DNA of 64,000 bases from Ruegeria denitrificans (lineage in GTDB: Bacteria; Pseudomonadota; Alphaproteobacteria; Rhodobacterales; Rhodobacteraceae): positions 1 to 64,000 of the forward strand of contig NZ_CYUD01000009.1 of NCBI RefSeq assembly GCF_001458295.1, in the 5' to 3' direction. The position numbers and the translations under genes are program-made. Within the stretch, counting starts at the first letter, position 1. Each line of letters opens with the position of its first letter. Positions 1 through 7,843 of this stretch are shown in pieces. The notes under the pieces were generated by a model. That model was not told the DNA's origin. It worked only from the letters and a program-made list of their open reading frames with translations, and ran no database searches.

Positions 1-61
1 GCTTACCTCCCAACTCAACATGGAGATCGTAAAGGGGGGTGCGTTTCGGTTCGGTGCTCAT
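1..61 (-). CDS. gcvT: Aminomethyltransferase GcvT, N-terminal fragment (runs off left edge)
   Basis: On the minus strand an ATG at 61 opens a frame beginning MSTEPKRTPLYDLHVELGGK that continues past the left edge. TPLYDLHVELGGK is the characteristic start of GcvT, the tetrahydrofolate-dependent aminomethyltransferase (T-protein) of the glycine cleavage system. Only about 20 codons are visible, so the call rests on this N-terminal motif. The gene is divergent from the histidine phosphatase-like gene at 393; the rest of the glycine cleavage genes would lie outside the window to the left. Confidence 0.8.
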   Translation of the reverse strand, partial: MSTEPKRTPLYDLHVELGGK

Positions 62-392
62 AATCAGGGCCTTTCCAATGCTGTATTTAAAGATCGCCGT
101 GTGGTCTGCAAAGGCAACCCTTCAACCAATCGATACCAAGGTTCCCAGGACACTGTTACGAGTCAACAGGATTTGGAGTGATAACAGGCACAAAGCGTAT
201 ACAGCCGCATGCAGCGGCCATGTATCCTATAGGAAACAATTTTCCGTTAGGCAACATTGGAGGCTTGTTATTCCGCTATCGGCTGCACGCTGATCAAACC
301 CTTGCGGACGGCCGGTTTTTGCCCGCCCCCTGACAAACGCCTCTGGCCCCGGCCCGAATCCTGCCCTAAGACTTCGCCCAAGAGGAACCGCA
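62..392. other. Intergenic region between divergent gcvT and phosphatase-like gene
   Basis: These 331 bases hold no convincing gene. The frames crossing them lack a plausible ribosome site and family resemblance. The region must carry the gcvT leader on the minus strand. I looked for the conserved cores of a glycine riboswitch, which often precedes gcvT, and did not recognise them. The rightward gene has a short purine-rich site (agaggaac) just before its ATG. Confidence 0.5.
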
Positions 393-1043
393 ATGTCACA
401 TATTACACTGGTGCGTCACGGCCAGGCCAACACCACTGCACGAGATGAAGAAAGCTATGACAAGCTCAGCGATCTGGGCCATCAGCAGGCCCGCTGGTTG
501 GGGGCACACCTGCGAGACACGCGCGCGCATTATCCAAGGGTCTATTGCGGCACCTTGCAGCGACATGCGGAAACCGCGGCCAGTATGGGCCTGCCTGATC
601 CAATCCAAGACGCCCGCCTGAATGAGATCGAGTATTTCACCATCGCGCAGCTGTATGAACAGCAGCACGGCGTGGCGATCCCCACCGACAGAGAAGGCTT
701 TGTCGAGCACCTGCCCCGCACCTTTGCCGCCTGGGCCCGGGGAGAGATCACGGACACGCCCGAAACCTTTGCGGAGTTTGAAACCCGTGTCTCGGACGCG
801 CTGCGCGAGATTGGAACCGAGGGCGGGCCGGCCATCGTTGTAACCTCGGGCGGGTTGATTTCGATGGTGGTGCGGCAGGCAATGGGGCTGGATATCCCTG
901 CGATGGCGCGCGTGGCGCTGGCCATCATGAACACGTCACTGCACCGATTGCACCCGATCGGCCCGCAGCTGAGCCCGGTTCTGTTCAACGCGGTGCCACA
1001 TCTGGAAGCGCCGGACCGGCAATTCGCGCAAACCCACCTGTAA
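393..1043 (+). CDS. Histidine phosphatase superfamily protein lacking the usual second histidine
   Basis: A 216-residue protein of the histidine phosphatase (phosphoglycerate mutase-like) superfamily. The N-terminal motif LVRHGQ gives Arg8, the phospho-accepting His9 and Gly10, and TLQRHAETA (about 54-62) supplies the second conserved arginine. In place of the usual second catalytic motif (hydrophobic-S-H-G-G) it has VVTSGG, with Ser152 where His is expected, so it may be weakly active or use another group. The substrate is unknown. It lies 14 bases upstream of a GST gene and reads toward the saccharopine genes, so it may share their transcript. Confidence 0.85.
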   Translation: MSHITLVRHGQANTTARDEESYDKLSDLGHQQARWLGAHLRDTRAHYPRVYCGTLQRHAETAASMGLPDPIQDARLNEIEYFTIAQLYEQQHGVAIPTDREGFVEHLPRTFAAWARGEITDTPETFAEFETRVSDALREIGTEGGPAIVVTSGGLISMVVRQAMGLDIPAMARVALAIMNTSLHRLHPIGPQLSPVLFNAVPHLEAPDRQFAQTHL

Positions 1044-1057
1044 CCTCGGAGACCCAT

Positions 1058-1675
1058 ATGATGCAGCTATACTATGCCCCCCGCACAATCTCGGTCGCCG
1101 TTGCCATCGCATTGGAAGAGGCCGGGCTGGAATACGAAGCGATCCAACTGGACTTTGCCGGGGGTGAACAGACAAAACCGGCCTATAAGCAAATCAACCC
1201 CAAGGGCCGCGTTCCGGCATTGGTGGTTGAAGGCGGTATTCTGACCGAAACTGGCGCTTTGTTAGAATATATCGCGGCCAAGGCACCCGAAGCCGGGTTG
1301 GTGCCCACTGATATGGTCATGGCCGCCCGGATGCGCGAGGTGACGTTTTACCTGGCCTCGACTATGCATGTGAACCACGCGCACAAGCTGCGCGGGGCCC
1401 GCTGGGCCGATAAGAAATCCAGCTGGAAAGACATGACGAGCAAGGTTGCACAGACGATGACTGCGTCCTGCGACTACATCTCCTCTAACGGGCTGCGCGG
1501 GCCCTTTGTTCTGGGCGAGGCGGTCTCGCTGGCGGACGCTTATCTCTATGTGGTTTGCAGTTGGCTGGAAGTCGACGGCGTCGACGTCTCGGCCTTTCCC
1601 AAAATTCTGACCTTCCGCTCGGCGATGGAGGCACGTTCTTCGGTTCAGGCGGTGCGGGCCGCCGGAATGCTCTGA
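1058..1675 (+). CDS. Glutathione S-transferase family protein
   Basis: A 205-residue cytosolic GST. The N-terminal thioredoxin-like domain (about 1-80) carries the cis-Pro motif NPKGRVPAL and the glutathione-binding LTETGALLEYIA segment with its Glu-Thr/Ser pair; the rest is the all-helical domain. The active residue is probably Tyr5 or Ser12 in LYYAPRTIS. The start is ATG-ATG preceded by ggag. It sits directly before the saccharopine dehydrogenase gene (14-base gap), so it is probably co-transcribed, but no link between the activities can be read from sequence. Confidence 0.88.
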   Translation: MMQLYYAPRTISVAVAIALEEAGLEYEAIQLDFAGGEQTKPAYKQINPKGRVPALVVEGGILTETGALLEYIAAKAPEAGLVPTDMVMAARMREVTFYLASTMHVNHAHKLRGARWADKKSSWKDMTSKVAQTMTASCDYISSNGLRGPFVLGEAVSLADAYLYVVCSWLEVDGVDVSAFPKILTFRSAMEARSSVQAVRAAGML

Positions 1676-1689
1676 CAAAAGGATAACGC

Positions 1690-2742
1690 ATGACACATCT
1701 CTGGGTCCGGGCAGAACAGCGCCCGAATGAGGAACGGGTCGGGCTGACCCCCGAAGGCGCCGCCGATTTGATCGCCGCAGACATTCGCGTAACGGTCGAG
1801 GACTGCCAGACCCGCGCCATCCCGATTGACGGCTACAGGGCCGCCGGGTGTGAGATCGCGGTCGAGAATTCCTGGCCCGACGCACCACTGGAGGCGGTCA
1901 TCTTCGGCCTGAAAGAGCTGCCCGAAGATGGCACGCCCCTGCCCCACCGCCACATTATGTTCGGCCACGCCTATAAGGGCCAGCATTCGGGCCGTGCACT
2001 GTTGCAGCGGTTTAAGGCCGGGGGTGGCACGCTGTATGATCTGGAATATCTGGTGGCTGAGGATGGCCGCCGGGTTGCGGCCTTTGGGTATTGGGCGGGG
2101 TATGCCGGTGCGGCGGTGACGCTCAAAACATGGGCGGCACAGCAACGGGGGCAGGAATGTCCGCCCGTTGGTGTTTATCCGGGTAAGGATACGCTGAACG
2201 CGGAATTGCTAGCAGAGTTGGACGCCACCGGCTCCCGCCCCAGTGCCATCGTCATCGGTGCATTGGGTCGCGTAGGCACGGGGGCCGCTGATATGTGCGA
2301 GGCGATGGGCGTTCAGGTGACCAAATGGGATATGGCCGAGACCGCCTGCGGCGGGCCGTTCCCGGAAATCCTTGACCACGACCTGTTCCTGAACTGCATC
2401 TTCGCCCGCCCCGGCACCCCGGTCTTTGTTCCGCAAGAGTCATTGACCGCGCCGCGCAAGTTGACTGCCATCGGCGATGTGGCCTGCGACCCCGACAGCG
2501 ACTACAACCCGGTGCCCGTTTATGACCGTGCCACCACCTGGGACGCCCCTGCCCTACGTGTGGCGGCTGATCCGGTGATGGACGTGATGGCCATCGACAA
2601 CTTGCCCTCGATGCTGCCGGTCGAAAGCTCGCAAGACTATGCCGCGCAATTGCTGCCCTCGCTGCTGACCCTGACCAATCTAGATTCCGGTGTATGGGGC
2701 CGGGCGGCGGTGACCTATAACACTCATATCGAAGGACTCTGA
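1690..2742 (+). CDS. Saccharopine dehydrogenase (NAD+, L-lysine-forming type)
   Basis: A 350-residue protein of the alanine dehydrogenase/transhydrogenase-like LYS1 family. The start (WVRAEQRPNEERVGLTPEGA) has the substrate-binding R-x-E-R-x-x-L-TP pattern, followed by a Rossmann domain with the segment VIGALGRVGTGA near residues 180-190. LYS1 enzymes interconvert saccharopine with lysine plus 2-oxoglutarate. Length fits the fungal enzyme (about 370). The gene is immediately followed (3-base gap) by a second saccharopine dehydrogenase-family gene, so the pair can supply both saccharopine steps of lysine catabolism on separate polypeptides. Direction in vivo is inferred. Confidence 0.88.
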   Translation: MTHLWVRAEQRPNEERVGLTPEGAADLIAADIRVTVEDCQTRAIPIDGYRAAGCEIAVENSWPDAPLEAVIFGLKELPEDGTPLPHRHIMFGHAYKGQHSGRALLQRFKAGGGTLYDLEYLVAEDGRRVAAFGYWAGYAGAAVTLKTWAAQQRGQECPPVGVYPGKDTLNAELLAELDATGSRPSAIVIGALGRVGTGAADMCEAMGVQVTKWDMAETACGGPFPEILDHDLFLNCIFARPGTPVFVPQESLTAPRKLTAIGDVACDPDSDYNPVPVYDRATTWDAPALRVAADPVMDVMAIDNLPSMLPVESSQDYAAQLLPSLLTLTNLDSGVWGRAAVTYNTHIEGL

Positions 2743-2745
2743 GCG

Positions 2746-3891
2746 ATGACGATTCATTGGTGTGGCACCGGCCTGTCGGCCATCCCTGGCCTGCGCCGCC
2801 TGATCGAAGGCGGGCATAAGGTCACCGTCTGGAACCGAACCATCGACAAGGCCAAGGCCGAGGTTGGAGACCTGACGGACGACATCCGCACCTTCGACAT
2901 CGAAGCGCTGGGTGTGGTTCTGGTAAAGGGCGACGTGATCGTTTCAATGCTGCCGGGTGACTGGCACGTACCGCTGGCCAAACTGGCCATCGCGAAAGAG
3001 GCCAATTTCGTCTCGTCCTCTTACATCGCGCCCGAGATGCGCGCACTGGACGACAAAGCCCGCGAAGCCGGCGTGGCGCTGGTCAACGAGGTTGGCCTGG
3101 ACCCGGGCATCGACCACCTGATGGCCCATGCGCTGGTCGATGACTACCGCGCCTCGGATGTGTTCGATGCACAGAACCACCTGAGTTTCATTTCGTATTG
3201 CGGTGGTATCCCGAAGAACACCAACCCGTTCCGCTACAAATTCAGCTGGTCGCCGCTTGGTGTGCTCAAGGCGCTGCGTTCGCCGTCCAAATCGATCCGC
3301 GACTATGCTCCGTTGGACGTGGCCCGCCCCTGGGACGCGATCACCAGCTATATCGCGCCGCTGCCGACACCGGAAAGCTTTGAAGTTTACCCCAACCGCG
3401 ACTCGATCCCGTTCATGGAGCAGTACCACTTTGAAAAGCACTGGCCGGTCAAGGAATTTGTCCGCGGCACCCTGCGCTTGAACGGTTGGGCCGATGCGTG
3501 GTCAGAAGTGTTCCGCGAAATCGAAACCCTGTCGGGGCCTGAAGGTGACGCGCGCCTAAAAGAGATGTCGGACCAGTTCTGGGAGGAAAACGCCTATGAC
3601 GAGGGCGAACCCGACCGCGTGGTCCTGTGCGTTGGGCTGAAGTCGGAAAAAGACGGCATCCCAGTTTGGCACAGGACCTATGTGATGGACGCCTGGGGCG
3701 ACGCACGCGGCACCGCCATGGCGCGACTGGTGTCGATCCCGGTATCGCTGGCGGTCGAGGCCGTCCTGAACCGCGCCATCCCCGCTGGCGTTCACGCCGC
3801 CCCCAGTGACCCGAAACTGGTACAGGACTGGATGGCCGAAATCGACACGCTGGCCCAGCATCTGCAGGTGGTGGATCACACACAAGCCTGA
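2746..3891 (+). CDS. Saccharopine dehydrogenase family protein (LYS9-type, glutamate-forming)
   Basis: A 381-residue Rossmann-fold protein. The N-terminus (MTIHWCGTGLSAIPGLRRL) is a slightly altered nucleotide-binding glycine loop, and the later NEVGLDPGIDHLMAH motif (about residues 110-125) is typical of the C-terminal half of LYS9/saccharopine reductase. This family splits saccharopine into aminoadipate semialdehyde and glutamate with NAD(P)+. It is tightly coupled to the LYS1-type gene upstream, consistent with a bacterial saccharopine pathway, which is known in Roseobacter relatives. No aminoadipate semialdehyde dehydrogenase is obvious nearby. Confidence 0.88.
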   Translation: MTIHWCGTGLSAIPGLRRLIEGGHKVTVWNRTIDKAKAEVGDLTDDIRTFDIEALGVVLVKGDVIVSMLPGDWHVPLAKLAIAKEANFVSSSYIAPEMRALDDKAREAGVALVNEVGLDPGIDHLMAHALVDDYRASDVFDAQNHLSFISYCGGIPKNTNPFRYKFSWSPLGVLKALRSPSKSIRDYAPLDVARPWDAITSYIAPLPTPESFEVYPNRDSIPFMEQYHFEKHWPVKEFVRGTLRLNGWADAWSEVFREIETLSGPEGDARLKEMSDQFWEENAYDEGEPDRVVLCVGLKSEKDGIPVWHRTYVMDAWGDARGTAMARLVSIPVSLAVEAVLNRAIPAGVHAAPSDPKLVQDWMAEIDTLAQHLQVVDHTQA

Positions 3892-3942
3892 GCCTTGCTA
3901 ACACAAGTTAAAAGGGAACCGGCTCAGGGATCAGAGCCAAAT

Positions 3943-5001
3943 CTATTGAGCCAGAACCATATGTGCTTTTTGCATTAGGTTCTGGCGAATCTGACTTGGA
4001 AATACGCGCTCGATACCTTGCTCCACCTCCAGCTCAAGAGCGTTTTTCGCTCGCCCTATCTGCGCTTCATGAATGCACGCCATCGCACCGTCTAAGCCGA
4101 TGAACCTTTCAGCATCTGACTCTTTTGTATTTTTCTCCAAATCCGTCATCGCTCGGTAGAATGCAAAATAGACGCCGCTTTGCAGGGGGGGCGTTCCATA
4201 CAAATATTGTTGAAGGTCAGCATATCCATTCCCCAAGGCCCGCTGTGATTCCCAATCTGGAAAGATCGTAGTGAGGTATGGGAACACCTCGTCGCAGCTC
4301 AACTCTGCTGACTGCCTTTGAATATCAGAGAAAAGTAGGGGGCATTCTGTACCAGCTGATCTGCAAGCCTTAAAAAACTTGCGATAACTGTATTTGTCGC
4401 TGATTTTAAGTTCCAGCGACTTTGCAAACGACTCGGCAGCAGCTGCGTAATTATTTTCGCGCAATTGCAATCGGCCCGATTGGCGATAGATCCAAAAGCG
4501 GTCCGGGTGACGCTTCTTCAATTCGTCAATAAAATGATACGCGTTTGAGATTTCATTGCCATGAATCAATAGTTCCAATTTCATTCTTTGGCTGTAGTCG
4601 TCTTCAGGTGAACGTTCTAAAGCAGTGTCAATTGCGGCACGGGCAGCGGAATAATCTTTCATCTGTACGAATACGTGACTCTTAAGCGCCCAAGACGTCG
4701 CACCGTCGGGATAAGCAGAGATCGCACTTTGTGCGTCTTCCAACGCGTCTGGCAACTTCTTCAGGGCCAGATTGGCCCTGCTTCTGTTCCGATAAGTCAA
4801 AGACAGAAGATCGTCCGACATAGGCCAGTTGTGGATCAACCGATCACAGGCTTGAATTGCGTCCAACGGGTCGGGTCTTGGGCTGTCACAAATTCCATAA
4901 TCCGCAGCAAATTCGGCCTTTTTCTGCTTTTGCTGGAACAACAAAAAGGCCGCTGCCAAAATCAGGCACGCAGCCACCAGCCTTATTATTCGTCCGCTCA
5001 A
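3943..5001 (-). CDS. Membrane-anchored tetratricopeptide repeat protein
   Basis: A 352-residue protein with an N-terminal hydrophobic segment (about residues 5-22, RLVAACLILAAAFLLF) acting as signal anchor, followed by helical repeats resembling TPRs (about 65-200, e.g. YRNRSRANLALKKLPDALED). Four to six cysteines lie in the exported part, possibly forming disulphides. No catalytic motif is recognised. The frame opens with TTG at 5001, preceded by aaagg; no in-frame ATG exists near the start. Base composition looks clearly more A+T-rich than both neighbours, which suggests recent acquisition. It stands alone, convergent with the saccharopine operon. Confidence 0.75.
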   Translation of the reverse strand: MSGRIIRLVAACLILAAAFLLFQQKQKKAEFAADYGICDSPRPDPLDAIQACDRLIHNWPMSDDLLSLTYRNRSRANLALKKLPDALEDAQSAISAYPDGATSWALKSHVFVQMKDYSAARAAIDTALERSPEDDYSQRMKLELLIHGNEISNAYHFIDELKKRHPDRFWIYRQSGRLQLRENNYAAAAESFAKSLELKISDKYSYRKFFKACRSAGTECPLLFSDIQRQSAELSCDEVFPYLTTIFPDWESQRALGNGYADLQQYLYGTPPLQSGVYFAFYRAMTDLEKNTKESDAERFIGLDGAMACIHEAQIGRAKNALELEVEQGIERVFPSQIRQNLMQKAHMVLAQ

Positions 5002-5113
5002 TAGCCTGCCTTTGAATACGCAACAATCAACTTAAACGCGTACTTTCTGCCATGATGGCCAACTTATTGCCAGATACATTATCAGAGGGCAGAACAGGCG
5101 ACACAAAGGTTAT

Positions 5114-5143
5114 AAAGCCATCCCGAAACATCGAGATGGCTTT
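5114..5143 (-). terminator. Probable terminator after DUF1127 genes
   Basis: A perfect nine-base inverted repeat, AAAGCCATC (5114-5122) and GATGGCTTT (5135-5143), lies just past the stop of the leftward DUF1127 gene. Read on the minus strand the stem is followed by a weak T-rich stretch, so termination efficiency is uncertain. Confidence 0.5.
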
Positions 5144-5164
5144 GGTTCTTTGCAGTGCAAACTT

Positions 5165-5365
5165 TCAGATATAGCGCTCGATGACGTTTTCGATATCGCT
5201 GCGGTTGATACCCAACTCGGCCAGTTCGTTATCGGACAGGCTGTTCAGTTCCTGTGCGGCACGCACAATGTTCGAACTGATCGCCTGCAACCGCATTGCC
5301 CGGTCGAATAACAACACCGAACTGGCGTTAATCGACATATCTTGGTTTGATCTTACATCCAGCAT
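5165..5365 (-). CDS. DUF1127 domain small protein
   Basis: A small protein of 66 residues when started at ATG 5365, which has a strong site ggaggaaag five bases upstream; a longer frame to 5668 overlaps another gene and its extra part has no family resemblance. The C-terminal half, with LNSLSDNELAELGINRSDI, matches the DUF1127 core (L-x-x-L-S-D-x-E-L-x-x-L-G-[I/M]-x-R-x-x-I). DUF1127 proteins in alphaproteobacteria are small, stress-related and in some cases RNA-binding. It follows a second DUF1127 gene by about 34 bases. Confidence 0.85.
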   Translation of the reverse strand: MLDVRSNQDMSINASSVLLFDRAMRLQAISSNIVRAAQELNSLSDNELAELGINRSDIENVIERYI

Positions 5366-5399
5366 TCTTTCCTCCATGAACTCTGAAATGGCGCGCAGA

Positions 5400-5636
5400 T
5401 CAGTGCACTTTCTGCGCGTAGGGTTGATTGTGATAAACGCTCTGATAGGCGCGTTGCTTGATCTCGCTGCGCGGAATGCCAATGTCTTCCAGTTGCCGGT
5501 CACTGAGCTTTTCCAGCGCCCGAACGGATTGGGCAAAGATATCACGGCGGTAGTTTTCGACCCGTGCTTCGGCGTAATCCGAGAACAGACCGAAGAAGAG
5601 CCCTTTCTGCGTGGTAACCGTTTGTGCATATCCCAT
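5400..5636 (-). CDS. DUF1127 domain small protein
   Basis: A 78-residue protein whose central segment LEKLSDRQLEDIGIPRSEI is a textbook DUF1127 motif; the N-terminus (GLFFGLFSDYAEARVENYRRDI) is amphipathic and the C-terminus carries Tyr, His and Gln. The ATG at 5636 is preceded by aagaggag. It is the first gene of a two-gene leftward unit with another DUF1127 gene, ending at the hairpin at 5114-5143. Function is not known from sequence; the family is linked to stress and RNA metabolism in relatives. Confidence 0.88.
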   Translation of the reverse strand: MGYAQTVTTQKGLFFGLFSDYAEARVENYRRDIFAQSVRALEKLSDRQLEDIGIPRSEIKQRAYQSVYHNQPYAQKVH

Positions 5637-5861
5637 GACTTTCTCCTCTTACTCTGAATTGCGTTCATCGTTGAAACAGAGAAAAGAAGTCGGGATTAAT
5701 AGTGTCAGTAGGGGGAATTAATTCTGCTTAATGAAGTGATTTCCGGATGATCGCTCGAGCCAAAAAGGCGCGTATTACTGCAGATCTAGAACAGGTCACG
5801 AGCACAGATCGCCGAACAAGACTGAAAAAGTACGGCGATTGCTAGGTTCCGGCCAGATGGA

Positions 5862-6179
5862 CTACATAAGATCGTTTTCCACGTCTTCAGCCGAAATTCC
5901 CAACGCATCCAGTCCATTTTCAAGGTGATCCGACAGGTGCGGCGTGCCGATCAGATAATCAGCGCAGGGGGTCGAGGCCTCGGATTTGGCGGTTGCGACA
6001 GCTTCGGCCAAATCCTCGGCAAAAAAGCTTTCGCGTCCGATCCACATGACCGCCACCAACTCGGCCTGCTCGTCCTCGCCCATTCGGTCGATAAAGGCGC
6101 GTAGCTCGCCCTCGGCGCGGTTCAGTTCACGCCCCATCATGGCGACCTGGGCGATTTTTCTTGCCGAGATTTCCAACAT
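5862..6179 (-). CDS. DUF3775 domain protein
   Basis: A 105-residue acidic cytosolic protein. The order of segments (LEISARKIAQVAMMGRE at the start, ELVAVMWIGRESF near 40-52 and LIGTPHLSDHLENGLDAL near 77-94) is that of the DUF3775 family, short alphaproteobacterial proteins of unknown role. ATG 6179 has ggagt upstream. It is a single gene between the DUF1127 pair and the DUF1365 gene, all leftward, with 86 bases separating it from the latter. No function is proposed. Confidence 0.8.
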   Translation of the reverse strand: MLEISARKIAQVAMMGRELNRAEGELRAFIDRMGEDEQAELVAVMWIGRESFFAEDLAEAVATAKSEASTPCADYLIGTPHLSDHLENGLDALGISAEDVENDLM

Positions 6180-6265
6180 GACCCAACTCCTCGTGTTCGC
6201 GGTTTCATCCTAGCACAACCACCCCACAGGGCCTGAGTCTTTGATCTTACGCAAACAAGGGAATG

Positions 6266-7039
6266 TTATGGCTCGCGAATGCGGGAAACCGGATGGTCGG
6301 GCACGGGAGCCGTGCGAAACGGGCGGAACCGGGCCTTTTTCACCCACAGTTTCAGCGCCTGCCACACAATCAGGAAAAACGCACGGCGAGCACCGAAGGG
6401 TCGGCGCAGCAGCGACCATAGGATGGTGCGATCAGTCAACGGGGCCCGCCGTCCGGTTAACGTGGCGATCAGTCCACCGCCTTCGCGCCCGTAATCGATC
6501 CAGACGCCCACCCGATCCTGGCGGTAGTCGAACCGAAAGGTGTAGGACCCCTCGATCTTTTGAAACGGTGAGACGTGCATCAGCTTATCCGCAACAATCC
6601 TGTCCGAGGTCTGGATCGGCGCAAAGTTGGGCGTGTGGCACAGGTAGCTGTGGCGCGTGCCATAGGTGTTCGTGACCTCGGCCACCACCGCGTAAAGCTG
6701 ATCATCGACATCGAAGCAGAACCAGAAGCTGACCGGATTAAACACATGGCCAAGCACACGCGGTTGGGTCAGCAGGGTAATGCGATCCGGCTGGGTCACA
6801 CCCATCTTGTTGAACTGGTCCCGCAGCCAGGCCGCACCGCGCCCCTGCCGTGGCTCACCGCCATGATCGCTATCTCGCCAATTGGTGACATTGGCCCTGT
6901 TCAGAGAAAACAGCGTCGGTGTGTTCGGTTGGCTTTCCGGGTCTAGCAAGATGTAATCGACAGAATAACGAAAGGCGTTTCGGATCGCGCCTTTGCGCCC
7001 GTGAAAGGTGTGGCCTGCAATATGGTCAACCCTGTTCAC
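6266..7039 (-). CDS. DUF1365 domain protein in the RpoE-ChrR locus
   Basis: A 257-residue protein of the DUF1365 family, marked by HTFHGRKGAIRNAFRY near the start, QPRVLGHVFNPVSFWFCF in the middle and KLMHVSPFQKIEGSYTF later. In Rhodobacter relatives DUF1365 genes sit with cyclopropane-fatty-acid-synthase-like genes under the singlet-oxygen sigma factor, suggesting a role in fatty-acid modification of membranes. I start it at GTG 7039 because ggagaa lies six bases upstream; the longer frame begins only with TTG at 7105. It is divergent from rpoE and has its own matching promoter (7110-7135). Confidence 0.85.
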   Translation of the reverse strand: MNRVDHIAGHTFHGRKGAIRNAFRYSVDYILLDPESQPNTPTLFSLNRANVTNWRDSDHGGEPRQGRGAAWLRDQFNKMGVTQPDRITLLTQPRVLGHVFNPVSFWFCFDVDDQLYAVVAEVTNTYGTRHSYLCHTPNFAPIQTSDRIVADKLMHVSPFQKIEGSYTFRFDYRQDRVGVWIDYGREGGGLIATLTGRRAPLTDRTILWSLLRRPFGARRAFFLIVWQALKLWVKKARFRPFRTAPVPDHPVSRIREP

Positions 7040-7109
7040 GGTGTATTCTCCAATCTGCCTGTAAACCGCTCCAGCGGCATTCTTTTCCGTGTCTTCTTGT
7101 ATCAAATAC

Positions 7110-7135
7110 TACGAAAATTAGCGCAACCCGGATCA
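7110..7135 (-). promoter_or_regulatory. RpoE (ECF11-type) promoter for the DUF1365 gene
   Basis: On the minus strand TGATCC (7135-7130), a 16-base spacer and CGTA (7113-7110) match the signature described for ECF11/RpoE-ChrR promoters. It lies about 70 bases before the GTG start at 7039, giving a short leader. The same bipartite motif with identical spacing is found on the plus strand 16 bases away, facing rpoE. Confidence 0.75.
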
Positions 7136-7151
7136 AAATCAGCGAATATAG

Positions 7152-7177
7152 TGATCCGGGTTGGGCCGATCCGCGTA
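7152..7177 (+). promoter_or_regulatory. rpoE: RpoE (ECF11-type) autoregulatory promoter for rpoE-chrR
   Basis: TGATCC (7152-7157), 16 bases, CGTA (7174-7177) on the plus strand. The arms CAACCCGGATCA (7124-7135) and TGATCCGGGTTG (7152-7163) form a perfect inverted repeat, because both divergent promoters share the extended -35 element. The predicted transcript would start near 7184, almost at the ATG at 7186. Confidence 0.78.
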
Positions 7178-7185
7178 TTGTGGTT

Positions 7186-7842
7186 ATGTTTACCGAGATC
7201 GATACCGTGACCTTGGATGAACCGGCGGCCAGCGGGCCAGCACTGAAACCTTGGCGCGCAAGCAAACGCATCAGGGGCAAGCCGGTGACCAAAGCCAATG
7301 GCAGCTGCGACACCAGAACTGAGTGGGTAAGCCACGTCAGACGCATTCGGGACGCGCAGGATCAGGCGGCCTTCGCTGAACTGTTCCAGCACTTCGCGCC
7401 ACGCATTAAGGCGTTTCTGATCAAGTCAGGATCCGATGCCGCATTGGCCGAGGAATGTGCGCAAGAGGTGATGGCGACCTTGTGGCACAAAGCCCATCTG
7501 TTCGATCCGACCCGCGCGACCGTGGCCACGTGGGTGTTCACGATCGCAAGAAACAAGCGCATCGACGTCCTGCGCAAACAACGCCGACCAGAACCCGAGG
7601 ACCTATGGTGGGGACCCGAGGCGGAACCGGATCAGGACGACGTGGTCGCGCTGCAACAGGAAACCGCGCAGCTGCGCGACGCCATGGCGGCGTTGCCCGA
7701 GGCGCAAAGACAACTGATCGAAAAGGCCTATTTCGGCGATCTGAGCCATCGCGAAATCGCATCCCAAACCGGGTTGCCGTTGGGTACGATCAAATCACGG
7801 ATACGGCTGGCGCTGGACCGCTTGCGCCATGCAATGAATTGA
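7186..7842 (+). CDS. rpoE: RNA polymerase sigma factor RpoE (ECF, singlet-oxygen response)
   Basis: An extracytoplasmic-function sigma factor with region 2 (FAELFQHFAPRIKAFL through ATWVFTIARNKRIDVLRKQ) and region 4 (LPEAQRQLIEKAYFGDLSHREIA with the helix-turn-helix GLPLGTIKSRIRLALDRLR). It is followed after one base by chrR, so it is the ECF11-type factor that responds to singlet oxygen in Rhodobacter relatives. The ATG at 7186 gives 218 residues but would be almost leaderless from the promoter at 7152-7177. GTG 7285, with aggggc upstream, gives 185 residues, closer to the usual family length, and is a serious alternative. Confidence 0.92.
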   Translation: MFTEIDTVTLDEPAASGPALKPWRASKRIRGKPVTKANGSCDTRTEWVSHVRRIRDAQDQAAFAELFQHFAPRIKAFLIKSGSDAALAEECAQEVMATLWHKAHLFDPTRATVATWVFTIARNKRIDVLRKQRRPEPEDLWWGPEAEPDQDDVVALQQETAQLRDAMAALPEAQRQLIEKAYFGDLSHREIASQTGLPLGTIKSRIRLALDRLRHAMN

Positions 7843-7843
7843 G

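Noticed and set aside
62-392. Glycine riboswitch upstream of gcvT
   Set aside because: The conserved core sequences of this riboswitch were not recognised on the minus strand; a covariance model search would settle it.
5366-5668. Longer version of the first DUF1127 protein (167 residues)
   Set aside because: The extra N-terminal part lies in another frame over the second DUF1127 gene and has no family match.
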